Part shown: positions 32,111-43,251 of the stretch, in pieces
Layout: each line of letters opens with the position of its first letter
Position numbering within the stretch: position 1 is the stretch's first letter
NCBI GenBank assembly: GCA_016271365.2
Contig: CM028131.1
Span: 280,734,001 to 280,798,000 of the forward strand
Origin: Neoceratodus forsteri
Lineage: Eukaryota; Chordata; Ceratodontiformes; Ceratodontidae
DNA: 64,000 bases
Direction of reading: 5' to 3'
Translations under genes and position numbers: made by a program
The notes under the pieces: model-generated
Told to the model about the DNA's origin: nothing
What the model saw: the letters and a program-made list of their open reading frames with translations, nothing else
Databases searched by the model: none

Positions 32111-33341
32111 TCAAGTCGTGGATGTAAGCAAACAAATCAAAGTTGTGTTGCACCTCTTGAAAGAGAACTTTGCCACAAACTGTGGGTTGTGCATGGATCT
32201 AATGGTGGTGATTACACAATGATCGCTAATGTCTGAGAAAAATGTTCCAACATGAGAGAACAGGTGTGGCTTGCTAACCAAAGTGACATCTAAGAGGGAG
32301 CTGTTGTTAAGGTTCTTTTTATTTGGGCGAGTAGGCTTGCCAATGAGTTGCACCAGCCCTAGAGTGTCACAAAAGGATTTCAAGGGAGCTGATGCACTTG
32401 ATAGCCAATAGTAGTTCAGGTCGCCAAGAATAATGGTTTCCAAGGAACTGAGCCCCAGTACAGAACTGAGGTGAGATAGGAGATGAGGCCTGGCAGAAGG
32501 GGGCCTGTAGCAGCCTATTATACAGAGTGCACTGGAAGGAGAAAGTTCGATCTTTAGGGTCAAGCACTCAAATTCTTTGGAGGAGGATGATGCATCTATG
32601 CATGCGACTGAGTAATTTGTCCCTTACATAAATTGCCACCCCACCTCCTCTTGATTGCCTATCCGCTCGGAAGAGTAAATAAATTGGGATATTGATTTCA
32701 TTGTCTGGGGTGGCTGGCCTAAGCCAGGTCTCAGTGATCACTAGGACATCAGGTAGGGTGTGGCTCACCCAAGCCTGGATAAGGGTGAACTTTTTCAACA
32801 AACTACAGGCATTAAGATGCATAAAAGACATTCCTTTGATACCTGCCAGGTCTGATGGAGAAGCAAGTGTGTCTAATGGTCCTGGTTTGAGTTCGACATT
32901 GCCTGAGCACAATAGTAAAAGAAGCAGGATTCTTTTTAAGGCAGCGAACTGTAATTTGTAAACACTATTTTTGGGGTGATAGGGGAGGTGGTGTTGACGG
33001 GTAGGCCTGTACCCACTCCTGGTGTTATACTGGCCTAGTGTTGCAGCCACTAGTGTCCCGGCAGAAATTTGCCATGAGTAGGAAGTCTCAAGTCTGGATG
33101 AGGGAGTAATCTGCAGAGGCAGCTCGGGAGATGTCCCACTACCCGGCAGAGACAGCTGAGAAGCCCAATAGTCCAGAATGGCTACCTGAAAGGAGCTGTT
33201 GGACGCAGGACAGGGAGGAGCGAAAGGGTCATTCCACTTTAGGGAGGGATGAGGGTTCTGAAGAATTGAGCTGAGTGCTAGTAAAGCTAGTGACACACTG
33301 AGGAACCAGCTGTAATTTCCCATGGTAGATCTAAACGCCAC
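32111..33341 (-). pseudogene. LINE endonuclease domain
   Basis: In two frames split near 32566: a hydrophobic start, CSGNVELKPGPL (the VHPNPGP-type motif), MSFMHLNACSLLKKFTLIQA, VLVITETWLRPATPDNEI (catalytic Glu), RGGGVAIYVRDKL, CIIGCYRPPSA, IILGDLNYYWLSSAS (GDFN altered to GDLN) and FSDISDHCVITTI (SDH catalytic pair kept). It nicks DNA for target-primed reverse transcription. One frameshift separates the halves, so the copy is only moderately decayed. Confidence 0.85.
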
Positions 33342-33742
33342 AACAGCCGGCAGTATAAGCCACTAGAAGCCTAGACCAATCAGCGTTCAGGTGTCATAAG
33401 TTCAAAATCCTTTTGTTGGCTTAGAGGTGGTTTTGGTGCTGAACGTACCTGTGGAGCAACTCTTTGCAGCTGAGCCAGTGAGGTGGTTCAAGGCTGCAAT
33501 CCGGTGTGGCAAGATTGGTCTGTAGCTTTCGTCTCTGTTTCTGGCCCTGCTCCACCAGTACAGAATGGGAGTGGGGGCAGGCGTTCAAGTCTTGCAGCCT
33601 TAGTGCATGAGCATGGTTCAGCCTGAGAAACAGGCAGAAAAACCCCGGGGATGGTCCTCAGAAAGAGAGGTATCCCAGGTCCACTAGAGCAGAAGAGGAA
33701 GTAGAAAATATAATGTGTTTCCTCTTTAACAGAAAAGACAGC

Positions 33743-33795
33743 TGTTGTAGCCCTCTAGTGGCTATGTAGTATAATTTGCAAATGAGAAAGTAGAC
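33743..33795. repeat. Shared motif beside the minus-strand LINE, copy 2
   Basis: GTTGTAGCCCTCTAGTGG followed by TATAATTTGCAAATGAGAAA, the counterpart of the motif at 16403-16452, again just beyond the 5' end of a minus-strand LINE. A run of A follows at about 33799. Confidence 0.6.
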
Positions 33796-34420
33796 CCCCA
33801 AAAAAAAAAAAAACCTCTAACACAGTGCATTCAGAGCAGGTAAATCACTTTAAACAATGGCAGTGTAACAATGAATGGCCTAAACTGGATTGATAGATGA
33901 GGAGAGAAACAGTTGGGGGGGGGGCTTTCATGCCATTCTAGCTTTACAAAAAAGAACAATTTCTTTACAGCTCTCTACAATGAGAATTGCTTTTGGGAGT
34001 CAGTGCTCTGTCTTGTGGTATGCGGCTTGCAAAGATGTGATCAGCTGAGTGCCGAGAGCCAGATGAAAACGGGGTTACGGCTTGCAGTTTGCAATGTCTG
34101 GGAGTCAGCAGAATTGTTCTGCTGTGCCAACCATTAACACAAGGTGCTAATTTTCATTTTAAATGGCCCAATTAAAGTTAATCTGTACTGCGCGTGAGTC
34201 AGCTGTAATTGCCGCACACACACGATGTGTTAACTTTGGTGTTATTTGGCCCAATTAGCACTCAATATCACTGCCAGCTGCCCGAAATAGCAGGCGCTGT
34301 TAGATCGTTATAACCAATGTAATTAACACTATACATCTATGAGAGCGGCAAATGGCAAACAGGAATTGCCCGCAATAACCGACTGCCCATGATATCCGAG
34401 GATGGTATAAGTGGACTGTA

Positions 34421-34769
34421 TCCCCTGTATTTTTTTGTAACAAAAAGTAAGGGGAAACACATTTTTTTGCAGCTTTAATTATTTGTTGTTTAATTTATCC
34501 TTACGCCACAAAATATAGTTCCTTGCTGCTAGGCAGAATATTGAGGATAACCCCCCTGCCCAACTGAGACATATGCTGACAGGAATGTTACTTTCCTTTG
34601 GTTGCTTTATTAGTTTTTATGTGATATTTAAGTATGTGACAGAGAGAAGTAGTCGGAAAGTGAGGTGTGAAGAGGGCGAGAGACAGGCAGCTTGGCTGTC
34701 GGCACCATTTAGTACAATTAGCAGCGGTGCTGAATTGGGAGCAGACTTTTTTTATTGCAACAGCCCTTT
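34421..34769. other. Unassigned sequence
   Basis: No recognisable feature right of the pogo-like element; AT-rich with short T runs. Confidence 0.35.
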
Positions 34770-36690
34770 CACTCACCGTGGCTGCTCCGGGGCCCTCAGG
34801 TCTACACTGTACACACCTCCAAGGGGCCCAGCCTGAGTTTCATAGTGGATAAAGAGTTTGGCGTGGTGCCTCCACCCGGGGAAGTGGTAGGGGATACTTG
34901 TGGGCAGAGAACAGGTTACCACCCCCCCCCCAGGAAAATGCATAAGCTGCCTCCCTGGACAATCCCCTCACAACAGCAATCTCTTCCCCAATCACAATGA
35001 GGCAAAATAACAAGATATAACATGCAATTAATAACTGTTTATTTTAGCGAAGGGAGAATAAATGAACAACACCAATAACTTTAAAGCAGTGCAACCCCAG
35101 CTTTGGGTGCATCCAGGTCAAAGTCCCTTCAGATGCAGTGGGTACCTCACCGACGTGATGCTGGTGCTTGGGCTGGGATGCATGTGTTGGGGCCCAATAC
35201 TTTTAAACAGAAAACTTTGTTTGAGCTGCCGGACCGGGCTCAAATTGCTGAAAGAGCCCTGCCCAGGACGCTAGCTAAAGACTCCACAAAGCCACAGCCT
35301 GGGGTAGGGTTACCAGATGTCCTCTTTTACGAGAACATGTCCTCTTTTCCAGCTGCCAAATATTCTTTATGAACCTTCTCTATCCTGTTGTATTATTATA
35401 ATTTTTATAATTGTTTTACTCTGTCCTACCCAGGACCTCCTTCTAAATGAGCTGTGAAGCCAGATGGGACTTTTAACCTTTTTTCTCAGGGTCTGGCACA
35501 AGGGCTCATCGGGGAGGGACTAAGTGTCCTCTTTTTGGCATCTCAAACTCTGGTACCCCTAGCCCGGGGGTACTTACAGTTCAGAAGTTCACAGGGGGCT
35601 TTCAGTAGGATGGATATAGTTTGGTACTGTGAAGGTGTCTTGTTGGTGATGCACCACGAGGCTGAAGGTCTTGTGGACTGGAGAACTGAAGAATGCTGAT
35701 CTCCACCTGCCTGGCCTTGCCAACTTTGCCTCATAGGCCTTTGTGGACAGTTTTCACCAGCAGTCCTCTGGTCATTGTCCTCTGCTGGTCTTCTTCCTCT
35801 TCTTCGGTCTAGGGACAGGGCAGGCACTGTCCCCCATACCCCTCTGTGCTCACCCTGGACACACAGTTAACAGCTGGGCCTTTGCACAGTCTCTTACCCC
35901 AGCACTCTCACTTTATGTTTCTCTATACATAGCAGTGCTGGGCCCTTGCATGGTCTCTAAACACAGCAAGGTCAAGCTCTCCCCTTGCCAAAATTTGCAC
36001 CCTCCACAGTTACCCCTATAAGGGGGAACACTGATGCTCAGTCTTAGTGTAAGGATTGCAGTGCTTGGCAAATTAGACTGTATGCACTCCGTCTCTTGTA
36101 TCACGCTTCTGCTACAGTCACTTGGGCTCTCTGGCTTGCAGCACAAATGCAGTCTAAAATAGCACTTACCCCAATGAGTGGGGATATAGGTGGCTCAGCT
36201 TCATGTTCTCTTGCAAACTAGATATTTCACTGCTGCACAACTTTCAGTCTCTCAGCTCACGCTGCAGCTCTAACTGGCTGAAAGCTCTGGCTCCTGGTCA
36301 TCTGCAGCAAACTTCAAAACCTTTCTCTTGTTCCTGCTGCAGAGCTCCAAGCTCTTATTCTGGCTGTCTATTTCAGGTATTTCTGGGCTGGACAGGCCGT
36401 TGGGGTCTGAATGCAGGTATAGGGCTTGGAGGCCCACAGCAGTCATTTTGGCACTCCCACTCTGGCTGATCTCTCAATTTGGTGGGCTGGCAGTCCTATT
36501 TATACTTTTTCCACCACCTTCTGCTGATTGGCTAGCCCAGTTCTGGGCAAATTCAATGTCCTTTGGCCTTTTCCCAGCAGCTCCCTGATTTTTGTAGTCC
36601 TATGGGGGCTGCCACCTTTGTTTACATTCAGCCCCAGCACACTTAGCCCCATAAATTATTAAACAAGCCCTTTCATGGGTTGATGGTTAC
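34770..36690 (-). mobile_element. Possible minus-strand LTR unit
   Basis: On the minus strand a good TATA box (GTATAAATAGGA at 36494-36505) lies upstream of CpG-poor sequence and an AATAAA (35038-35043). The general style (antisense AATAAA near the left, GATTGGCTAGCCCAG near the right) resembles the Gypsy LTRs in this window, but the sequence is not clearly homologous. ACAGGTTACCACC near 34908 and the complement ACAGGTAACCATC near 36690 might mark inverted ends. No target duplication or internal domain is seen, so this stays tentative. Confidence 0.3.
35297..35569. mobile_element. hAT-like MITE with TAGGGTTACCAGA ends
   Basis: The element (35305-35561, 257 bp) starts TAGGGTTACCAGATGTCCTC and ends with the complement of TAGGGGTACCAGAG. 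Flanks GCCTGGGG (35297-35304) and GCCCGGGG (35562-35569) match at seven of eight bases, an 8-bp duplication of hAT type. It contains repeated GTCCTCTTTT and no ORF. Confidence 0.8.
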
Positions 36691-36699
36691 CTGTCCTGG

Positions 36700-37884
36700 C
36701 TCCGACTGGCCACCTGAAGCCAGGACATCTTTTTTTTTTATTTGTGGGAGCCCCTTTCTCCCTATAGGGGCTCCTGATTATATTCCCCCTTTTTTGTGCC
36801 CTTTAGGCTCCTTTAAATTTCTTAAACTCATGGTGGTCGTGCATGTTCAGTACGAGCATGGGTGCCATCTTTATTGTTTACTTTCACTCAGCCATGCTAC
36901 CTGGCAGCTCTCTCACCGATTAAACCTCCCACAGCACCCGGAGGCGAAGAACACACCAGCGGAGCTCTACCCTTTTTAATGGATGGGGCTGAGCAACTGG
37001 ATTTCGATGGTTACAGCCACGAAGCACAATCAGGGCCCCCAGGCCCGAATCCCACCAAAGCCTCTAGCAGGACACTGACAAAGGAGTGGAGGGCCAGAGC
37101 CCACACAAGGTAAGACCATTTGGGGGGCTCACATTATTTATTATGCTTGTCCTTGGAAACAGGGAGACTGAGATATATTTTTTTTTATACAGACGTGAGT
37201 GACAGAGAAAGGGAAAAGGCAGCATGACAGCTTTAGTTTCTGTCACCAAGCAGTGGGCTGGGAAATGGAAAGTAGGAACAATGCTTTTTTTTTCCTTCAA
37301 ATGAAACAGAAGGCTGTACTGTCCCAGGTCGTGTCTGAATACAGACATTGTATGTTGCCTTCACTTAGCTGGTAAGCGAAATACTAACCAAATTAATTTT
37401 CTAAAATATGTTACTGCCACCCCCGGGTGCTACCTCAGAACTTGAAATAAGATCTTTGCAGTGGCACTTTTCAAGTGTTGAGTCCTGCTGTGATTGCCCT
37501 CCGGTCCTCGTCTTCAGCAGTCCTGGGACCGGAGGGTAAAGCTATCAAGTGAGGTATGTTTGCCTTGTTTTCCTGGCTTTTCTTACTTTGAATAGCACTA
37601 ATGGACTCAGGCTGTATAAATTCATAAGTGCAGTCTGTTTTCTATTTCCCACTTTAGCGTTGCGGCTTAGCAGCCGCTTAGCGGGGAAGACAATATGGTG
37701 GTTTTTCACCTTTGATGTTAGTAGAGGTTAGATGGATTTGAAAACAGGGGATTCCAGATGCGACTGACTGGCACCTTTTATGTGAGTAATGCCAGGATTC
37801 ACCACGCTTGAAAGGTGCCAGTTTGCCAATCAGGTTTAAGGATTCTCGGACCCCATTGTATAATTAAAGATAAATCATTTTAAA
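36700..37884. other. Unassigned sequence
   Basis: No coding similarity. A short inverted repeat GGAGCCCC/GGGGCTCC lies at about 36748-36776 and a T run at 36731. Nothing else is classifiable. Confidence 0.35.
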
Positions 37885-37959
37885 ACCTCAATGTGTACAC
37901 CCTGGAAGAGAGCAGGGAGACAGGAGATTTGATAGAGACCTTTACCCTTTAAATGGTTC

Positions 37960-38253
37960 TTACTGCTTCTGCTCACTGTCATCTGCCTAAATGTAAATTG
38001 CCTTTGTCTTCTGTGTATCTATTGTATTACTGTCTCCACATTTGTCTGCATGTACTATGTTGCATACTGCCATCTGCCTAAATTGTATATTGCCCTTGTA
38101 TTCTGTGTATCTATTGTATTACTGACTTTACAAATGTACCCATGTACTATTTACTTGTGTAACTCCACTTCCCTTCCCCACAGGATGCATCTGGAAACGA
38201 GCATTATTTGTTCAGCATGCCTTCCTGGTGAAACGAATGAATGAATGAATTAA

Positions 38254-38284
<31 letters not shown>

Positions 38285-38285
38285 A
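37960..38285 (+). mobile_element. LINE 3' tail with (AATG)n(AATA)n
   Basis: A 3' UTR-like stretch ends CAGCATGCCTTCCTGGTGAA, then ACGAATGAATGAATG and about nine AAAT units (38247-38284). It contains a direct duplication (CATCTGCCTAAAT, GTATCTATTGTATTACTG) near 37980-38035 and 38069-38124. The tail structure is that of L2/Rex1-type LINEs. No coding part remains. Confidence 0.6.
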
Positions 38286-38322
38286 GGTATTGTTCATAAA
38301 AAAGGTGCTCAAGAACAAGGGG

Positions 38323-38647
38323 ACATACGAACATACAAATGTGCCAGCAGAAACAGACCACCCAGTCTATCTAAGTCTGCTGAAGTGTGCAGCCAACACC
38401 CCTAGTTTGCAGCTGCCCCAACCCCCCCCCTTGTCATCCCACTGCCACCACCCACCTCCCCCACCTTCATTCTCTCCTGTTCCCTGTCCCATGCCCTTTG
38501 GAAGCTGTTCACAGATTTACATGATACCACCCATTCTGGTAGGGTGTTCCATTTTGCTACCACCCTCTCTGTGAAATAGTGTCTCCTCATTTCCTTCCTA
38601 AATCTTCTCCCATCTATTCTTAGCCCATGTCCCCTGGTGACATACTA
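38323..38647 (-). mobile_element. CR1 3' fragment, minus strand, nested in plus-strand CR1
   Basis: On the minus strand this encodes RRHYFTERVVAKWNTLPEWV (CR1 ORF2 C-terminus) and ends GGTCTGTTTCTGCTGGCACA, then TTTGTATGTTCGTATGT, the same tail family as the CR1 ending at 25770. It is flanked by GACATAC at about 38323-38329 and 38641-38647, a 7-bp duplication, and splits the plus-strand CR1 between KNKGT and MKLEG. Confidence 0.78.
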
Positions 38648-38935
38648 TGAAGCTGGAAGGGTGTAGGTTCAGGAGAGATGTGAGGAAGTACTTCTTTACA
38701 GAAAGAGTGGTGGATTTCGGGAAGAGCCTTCCAGAAGGGGCGACAACAATGGTGGGGTTCAAGAATGCATGGGATGTGCATGAAGGAATCTTAGTGAATA
38801 GGAGGGAAGGGGATGAAGAAAAAGCCAGAGATCAAGTAGAGTCTGTGGTGATACTGTATGTAGCGGAAAATGGGCAGACTGGGTGGGCCAAGCGGTCCTT
38901 ATCTGTTGTCAGTTCTGTGTTTCTATATGAGATAT

Positions 38936-39119
38936 ACAGTACTATATGCTGTCAAGATTTTAAACATGCTACTCTCGATAAACTATGCATGAACTGTACG
39001 AGAAAGGAGCAGTCACAGATGATTAAAATCCTTGCATTATGGATTTGGGATACACAGATAGGAAATTCACATTATATGCAATACAAGTTGCAATTTCATC
39101 TCAACAGTCAGCTTCCACT
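38936..39119. other. Unassigned short interval
   Basis: No feature recognised between the CR1 nest and the inverted repeat copy B. Confidence 0.35.
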
Positions 39120-39631
39120 GCTGCAACAATCACTCACATACATACTTGCTTTCTCTCAGAATGAATATATACAAATCAGTAGTTACTATACAGCTCTCAA
39201 GCAGATTATATTCCCACCACTACCCCCCCAGCAATACACATACGCTGCAATGAATCATGTTCTGTAATAATTTATTTCAAATTTGAAACTGAAGCTTTAT
39301 TTGCTACAGTCTGGCTCCCAGTGTATTTTGTAGGCATGATGACTGTGACATATTTACATCTGTTTTTGTTTACAGGTATGCATGATGTTTGTATGAAGAC
39401 AGCTACAATTGAGGGATTGCAGTGAAAAAAGAGGTAACTACCTGACTACTATCACACTCATACTTTCACCCATTTCACCACCTCCACCCCCATCCAACAC
39501 ACACACACACACACACACACACGCATGCTCGCTCGTATACACACACACACACACATACACACACACACACATACACACGCGCGCGCGCACTCCTGGAGTT
39601 TATTCCTACTGACTGTGCATGTAAATGTAGG
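39120..39631 (-). repeat. Copy B of the 1.2-kb repeat, distal part
   Basis: Its reverse complement continues the alignment of copy A from about 26950 to 27370. Shared phrases include TAGGAATAAACTC, ATGTAAATATGTC and TTTATTACAGAACAT. It contains long CA and CACG runs (39498-39590). The solo LTR at 39632-46392 separates it from the rest of copy B. Confidence 0.85.
39498..39590. repeat. (CA)n and (CG)n microsatellite
   Basis: CA runs at 39498-39522 and 39539-39580 followed by a short CGCGCGCG run, inside repeat copy B. Confidence 0.92.
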
Positions 39632-40176
39632 TGTAACCCCTAGGTGGCACTATCCCAAGGGCTACTACCCCTGCCTGCTTGGCTAGTAGCAGGTTAAGGG
39701 GCCTGAGTTCTGAAACAGGTGCCTTCACCCAGAGGTCAGGGTTGGTAGTGGTCAAGCTAACCTGGCTATAGCCCTCCAGGACACTGTAACCCCCCCTCTT
39801 TCCCTTCTAGTGGCCTGAACACTGTACAAAAATCACTTTTACAATACCCCTGGTACACTACACAAGTACCCACACTGTTTGCACTTACCACCAGGGCTGG
39901 TTCCTCTGGCTCGACCCTGGGGACCCCCTGTAAAACAAGGTTATGCACAGCAAATAGCAACAGTACAGTACTTTGAGCACAAACTGGAACCACAGTCAGA
40001 TTACATGCAGAAAAAGTTAGATCTGATTTATTCAGGGGGACTTGAACAAGGAAGGGGCAAAATCAGGTTAATTAGCTTAAAGGTTATATCAATCAAGCAG
40101 TTATGCATGCACTTTGAGTCCCCCCACACAGTCACACCTCTGGGTACCCAGGTGGAGAAGAGATGGGCTAGCCAGG

Positions 40177-42538
40177 CCACTCGAGAGGGAACAATCTTAG
40201 ACCTGGTTCTCTCAAATGGAGATGAAGAGAGAGGATCACAGATGTAGAAGTGGGTAACCATCTGGGAACTAGCAACCATCGAACAGTATGGTTCACAATA
40301 AACACAGCAATAGAGTCAAGCCATACAAAGGCAAAAGTACTGGACTTTAGGAGGGCTGACTTTGCCAAAATGGGTGAGTGCCTAAGGAATGCACTAGCAA
40401 ATGGGCAGGAAGGAGGGGTGGAAGAACAATGGGGAATAATAAAAACTGCCATCACAGAGGTAACAAGCCTTTGTGTGAAGCAAATTAACAAAATGAAACG
40501 ATGTAAGAAACCACTATGGTTCTCAAAGGAAGTGGCAGTGAAGGTTCAAGAGAAAAAGAAAGCATTCAGGAAGTACAAGGAATCACAGAAGGAGCAGGAC
40601 AGGGAACTGTATCAATTAAAGCAAAAGGAAGCTTGGAAGGCAGTCAGAACAGCAAAGGCCCAAACCGAGGAAAAGATAGCCAACTCTGTTAAGAAGGGGA
40701 TAAAACCTTTATAGGTACATCAGGGAGCAAGGAAGACCAAGGAGGGCTAGTGAGGCTTAATAAAGAGGAGGGAGGGTGGGCAGAGGGTGACTGTGAAAAG
40801 GCAGAGATACTAAACAAATATTTTGCTCAGTATTTACAAAGGAAGTGGGGAGGTACCTAAAACAAACAGTAGAAACACTCTGGATACAGAAGTTGATACC
40901 AGCCCATTTACAGAAGAAAGGGTTCTGAAAGAACTCTAAAACTGAAGGTGGACAAAGCAATGGGGCCTGATGGGATTCATCCCAGAATTCTAAAAGAACT
41001 AAGGGTAGAACTAGTGACACCACTGACTACTCCTCTTAACAAATCATGGGAGGATGGGTGGTACCCGAGGACTGGAGAAGGGCAGATGTGATTCCCTTCA
41101 CAAAAGTGGGAGCAAGGCAGAAGCAGAAACTACAGACCTGTTAGTTTAACCTCAGTGGTAGGGAAAATGATGGAATCACTTCTGAAGGAAAGAATTGTTG
41201 AGTATCTAGAGGCCAGAGGGGCTCAGGACCCAAGGCAGCATGGATTCACAGCGGGAAGGTCATGCCAGACAAATCTGATAGATTTCTTTGACTGGGTGAC
41301 CAAAGTAGTAGATCAGGGAGGGGCTGTGGACATGACCTACCTAGACTTTAGCAAGGCATTTGACACAGTCCCACACAAAAGATTAATATACAAGTTAGCC
41401 AGCCTGGAAGTGGGTCCCAAGATGACAGCCTGGGTAAAGAATTGGCTGGAGAATAGGACACAGAGATTAATAGTAAATGGAGTCCACTCTGAAGAAAGGG
41501 GGTTACTAGTGGGGTACCGCAGGGTTCAGTATTAGGACCGGTCCTCTTCAATGTCTTTATAAGCGTTATATTGCAGAGGGACTGGAAGGAAAAGTATGTC
41601 TCTTTGCAGATGACACAAAGATCTGCAACAAAGTTGATGCACAAGGTGGGGTGGAAAGGATGAGAAGGGACTTGGCAAGGTTAGAGGAATGGTCAAATGT
41701 ATGGCAGCTTAGATTCAATGCTAAGAAGTGCAAGGTAATGAACCTGGGAAACAAAAACCCAGGGGAAGAGTACACAATGGGGGGTGAGATACTAACAACA
41801 ACAAAAATGGAAAGGGACCTGGGGGTAAGTCATATCAGATGACCTAAAGGTGGGCAAACAATGTGAGAGGGCAGCAAGGAGGGCTGGGGGAATACTGGGA
41901 TGCATAGGGAGAGGCATCACCAGCAGAAAACAGGAAGTTATTATCCCTCTGTACAGACAGTTGGTGAGACCCCATCTGGAGTACTGTGTGCAGTTCTGGA
42001 GACCCAATCTCCGCAAGGATATAGACAGGATGGAGGCTGTCCAGAGGAGGGCAACTAAAATGGTGCAGGGCCTGCACTGGAAGACATATGAAGAGAGACT
42101 TAAGGAGCTGAATATGTATAGCCTCGAGGAACGGAGAGAGAGGGGGACATGATAGAAACTTTCAAGTATCTCAAGGGAATCAACAAAGTCCAAGAGGGTA
42201 GCATCTTTCAAAAAAAGAGGTGTGCAAGAACAAGGGGGCACAATTTGAAGATAGAAGGGGGGCGGCTCAGAGGTAATTTAAGGAAGTATTTTTTCACAGA
42301 AAGGGTTGTGGATGCATGGAATGGCCTTCCGGAGGAGGTTGTGGAGTCAAAAACAGTGGTGGAATTCAAGCATGCATGGGACAGTCATAAGGCAATTCTA
42401 GGGGTGGGGTGGTAGGAAGAAGTAGGCTGCTGGTTAACTAGGATCTGCAGCTTATCTGTTAGGTAGGAAAATGGGCAGACTAGGTGGGCCAAGCGGTTCT
42501 TATCTGCCGTCAAATTCTATGTTTCTATGTTTCTCTGT
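40177..42538 (+). mobile_element. CR1 LINE A nested in solo LTR 2, 32-bp target duplication
   Basis: A 5'-truncated CR1 starting in the endonuclease region and ending CTTATCTGCCGTCAAATTCT followed by ATGTTTCTATGTTTCT, the CR1 eight-base tail. An identical 32-bp segment flanks it (40145-40176 and 42539-42570, beginning TACCCAGGTGG and ending GCTAGCCAGG). In solo LTR 1 the homologous segment occurs once, near 8814-8839, which confirms a target duplication. Confidence 0.92.
40200..42415 (+). pseudogene. CR1 A ORF2 remnant (endonuclease end, RT, C-terminus)
   Basis: In order: VGNHLGTSNHRTVWFTINTA (the SDH pair is altered to SNH), SKEVAVKVQEKKKAFRKYKE, KVDKAMGPDGIHPRIL, GFTAGRSCQTNLIDFFDWVT, MTYLDFSKAFDTVPHKRLIY (motif A intact), a frame change at motif B near 41510, VCLFADDTKICN (FADD box intact, near 41600), RFNAKKCKVMNLGN, VQFWRPNLRKDIDRMEAVQR, YEERLKELNMYSLEERRERG and RLRGNLRKYFFTERVVDAWN. 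Frameshifts are few, so the copy is relatively young. Confidence 0.88.
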
Positions 42539-43251
42539 TACCCAGGTGGAGAAGAGATGGGCTAGCCAGGACTGTTGCCCGGGGTTGCAGCTGGTTGGGT
42601 CCCTGTGAAGAAAACACATGCACAGTGCACAATATTTGTAATCCGGAGCCAGAGGGCTCAGTTCGTAAAGGAAATGAAACAACAAGACAATCAGATGACA
42701 CACTCAGATTAAGCTGTTGTTGCAGGGAGCTACCCTGGTATTAACTCATGATACCCAAGACTGGACATAGGCTGGATGAAAATCGAGACTGCAGGTGGTT
42801 GATCTGGAATGCCAGGAGAAGCAGGGCTCACACGTGTTGCAGAGGCGTCGTTCCTGTTCAAGCATGGAGCAGGGGGCTGATCCCCAGGCAGGTCTCTTGT
42901 CGATGGCTTCTCTGTGCAGTTGGTAGTCTGGCTGGGCCAGTCTGGCAAGGCACAGACCGCATGGAGACAAATTCAGATGCAGTCCGTTTTGGGCTGGATA
43001 CAGCTTCCAGCAAGCAGAACACAGTTCACACAGTGGGGAACTAACTCACAACCCACTAACAGCTCATAGCACATTTACATGTACGGGAATTCTACTGTAC
43101 CAGGCAAAGTGCTCCCCGGTCACAATCACAAAGTCTCTGCACACACCGGGAGCTTAGGGGTAGCTGGAACTCCTGACAGGCCGATCGCATTCAGCAAAAT
43201 CTTCGGTCTTCTTCAGGTTGAGCCTGGCCCACTTCAGTAGCTTACTTTAGT

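Larger units (their letters stand above)
29088..33740 (-). mobile_element. Minus-strand jockey-superfamily LINE inside the pogo-like element
   Basis: The element reads leftwards: 5' leader (about 33740-33342), endonuclease (33341-32111), linker (31718-31289), RT (31100-30333), C-terminus (30448-29699) and a 3' end reading GGATAAATAAAGATTTTGAT followed by TTGATTTGA, a short tandem tail typical of L2/Rex1-type LINEs. Its organisation and C-terminal motifs (RAIRFITGLPLSTHHCSLYS) parallel the LINE at 12149-16400, but the two are different families. A hAT MITE sits in the linker. Confidence 0.8.
28718..34418. mobile_element. Probable pogo/Tigger-like DNA element interrupted by a LINE
   Basis: The left end CAGTGCAAGCCGCTTATAAC and the right end read inward, CAGTCCACTTATACCATCCT, share the CAGT...CTTATA start and a later CAGTCGGTTATTGCGGGCAA / CTGCCCGTTATAGCAAGTGG theme typical of Tigger-like termini. 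Both are flanked by TA (28716-28717 and 34419-34420), the mariner/pogo target. The interior left and right of the LINE share phrases such as CTGTCTTGTGG and GGCTTGCAA. No transposase is visible. The pairing of the ends is inferred. Confidence 0.5.
37885..38935 (+). mobile_element. CR1 plus-strand remnant split by two other LINE 3' ends
   Basis: Three pieces of one plus-strand CR1 C-terminus remain in order: about 37885-37950 (encoding YTLEESRETGDLIETFT-like text), about 38286-38329 (FIKKVLKNKGT) and 38641-38935 (KLEGCRFRRDVRKYFFTERV, then 3' UTR GGGCAGACTGGGTGGGCCAA and CTTATCTGTTGTCA). They match the uninterrupted C-termini at 42150-42538 and 45330-45708. The gaps are filled by the LINE tail at about 37960-38285 and the minus-strand CR1 at 38330-38640. 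Confidence 0.8.

Noticed and set aside
38323..38935. Twin-priming inversion of a single CR1
   Set aside because: Both halves contain a 3' end and the tails belong to different subfamilies, so two insertions are required. GACATAC flanks the minus-strand piece.
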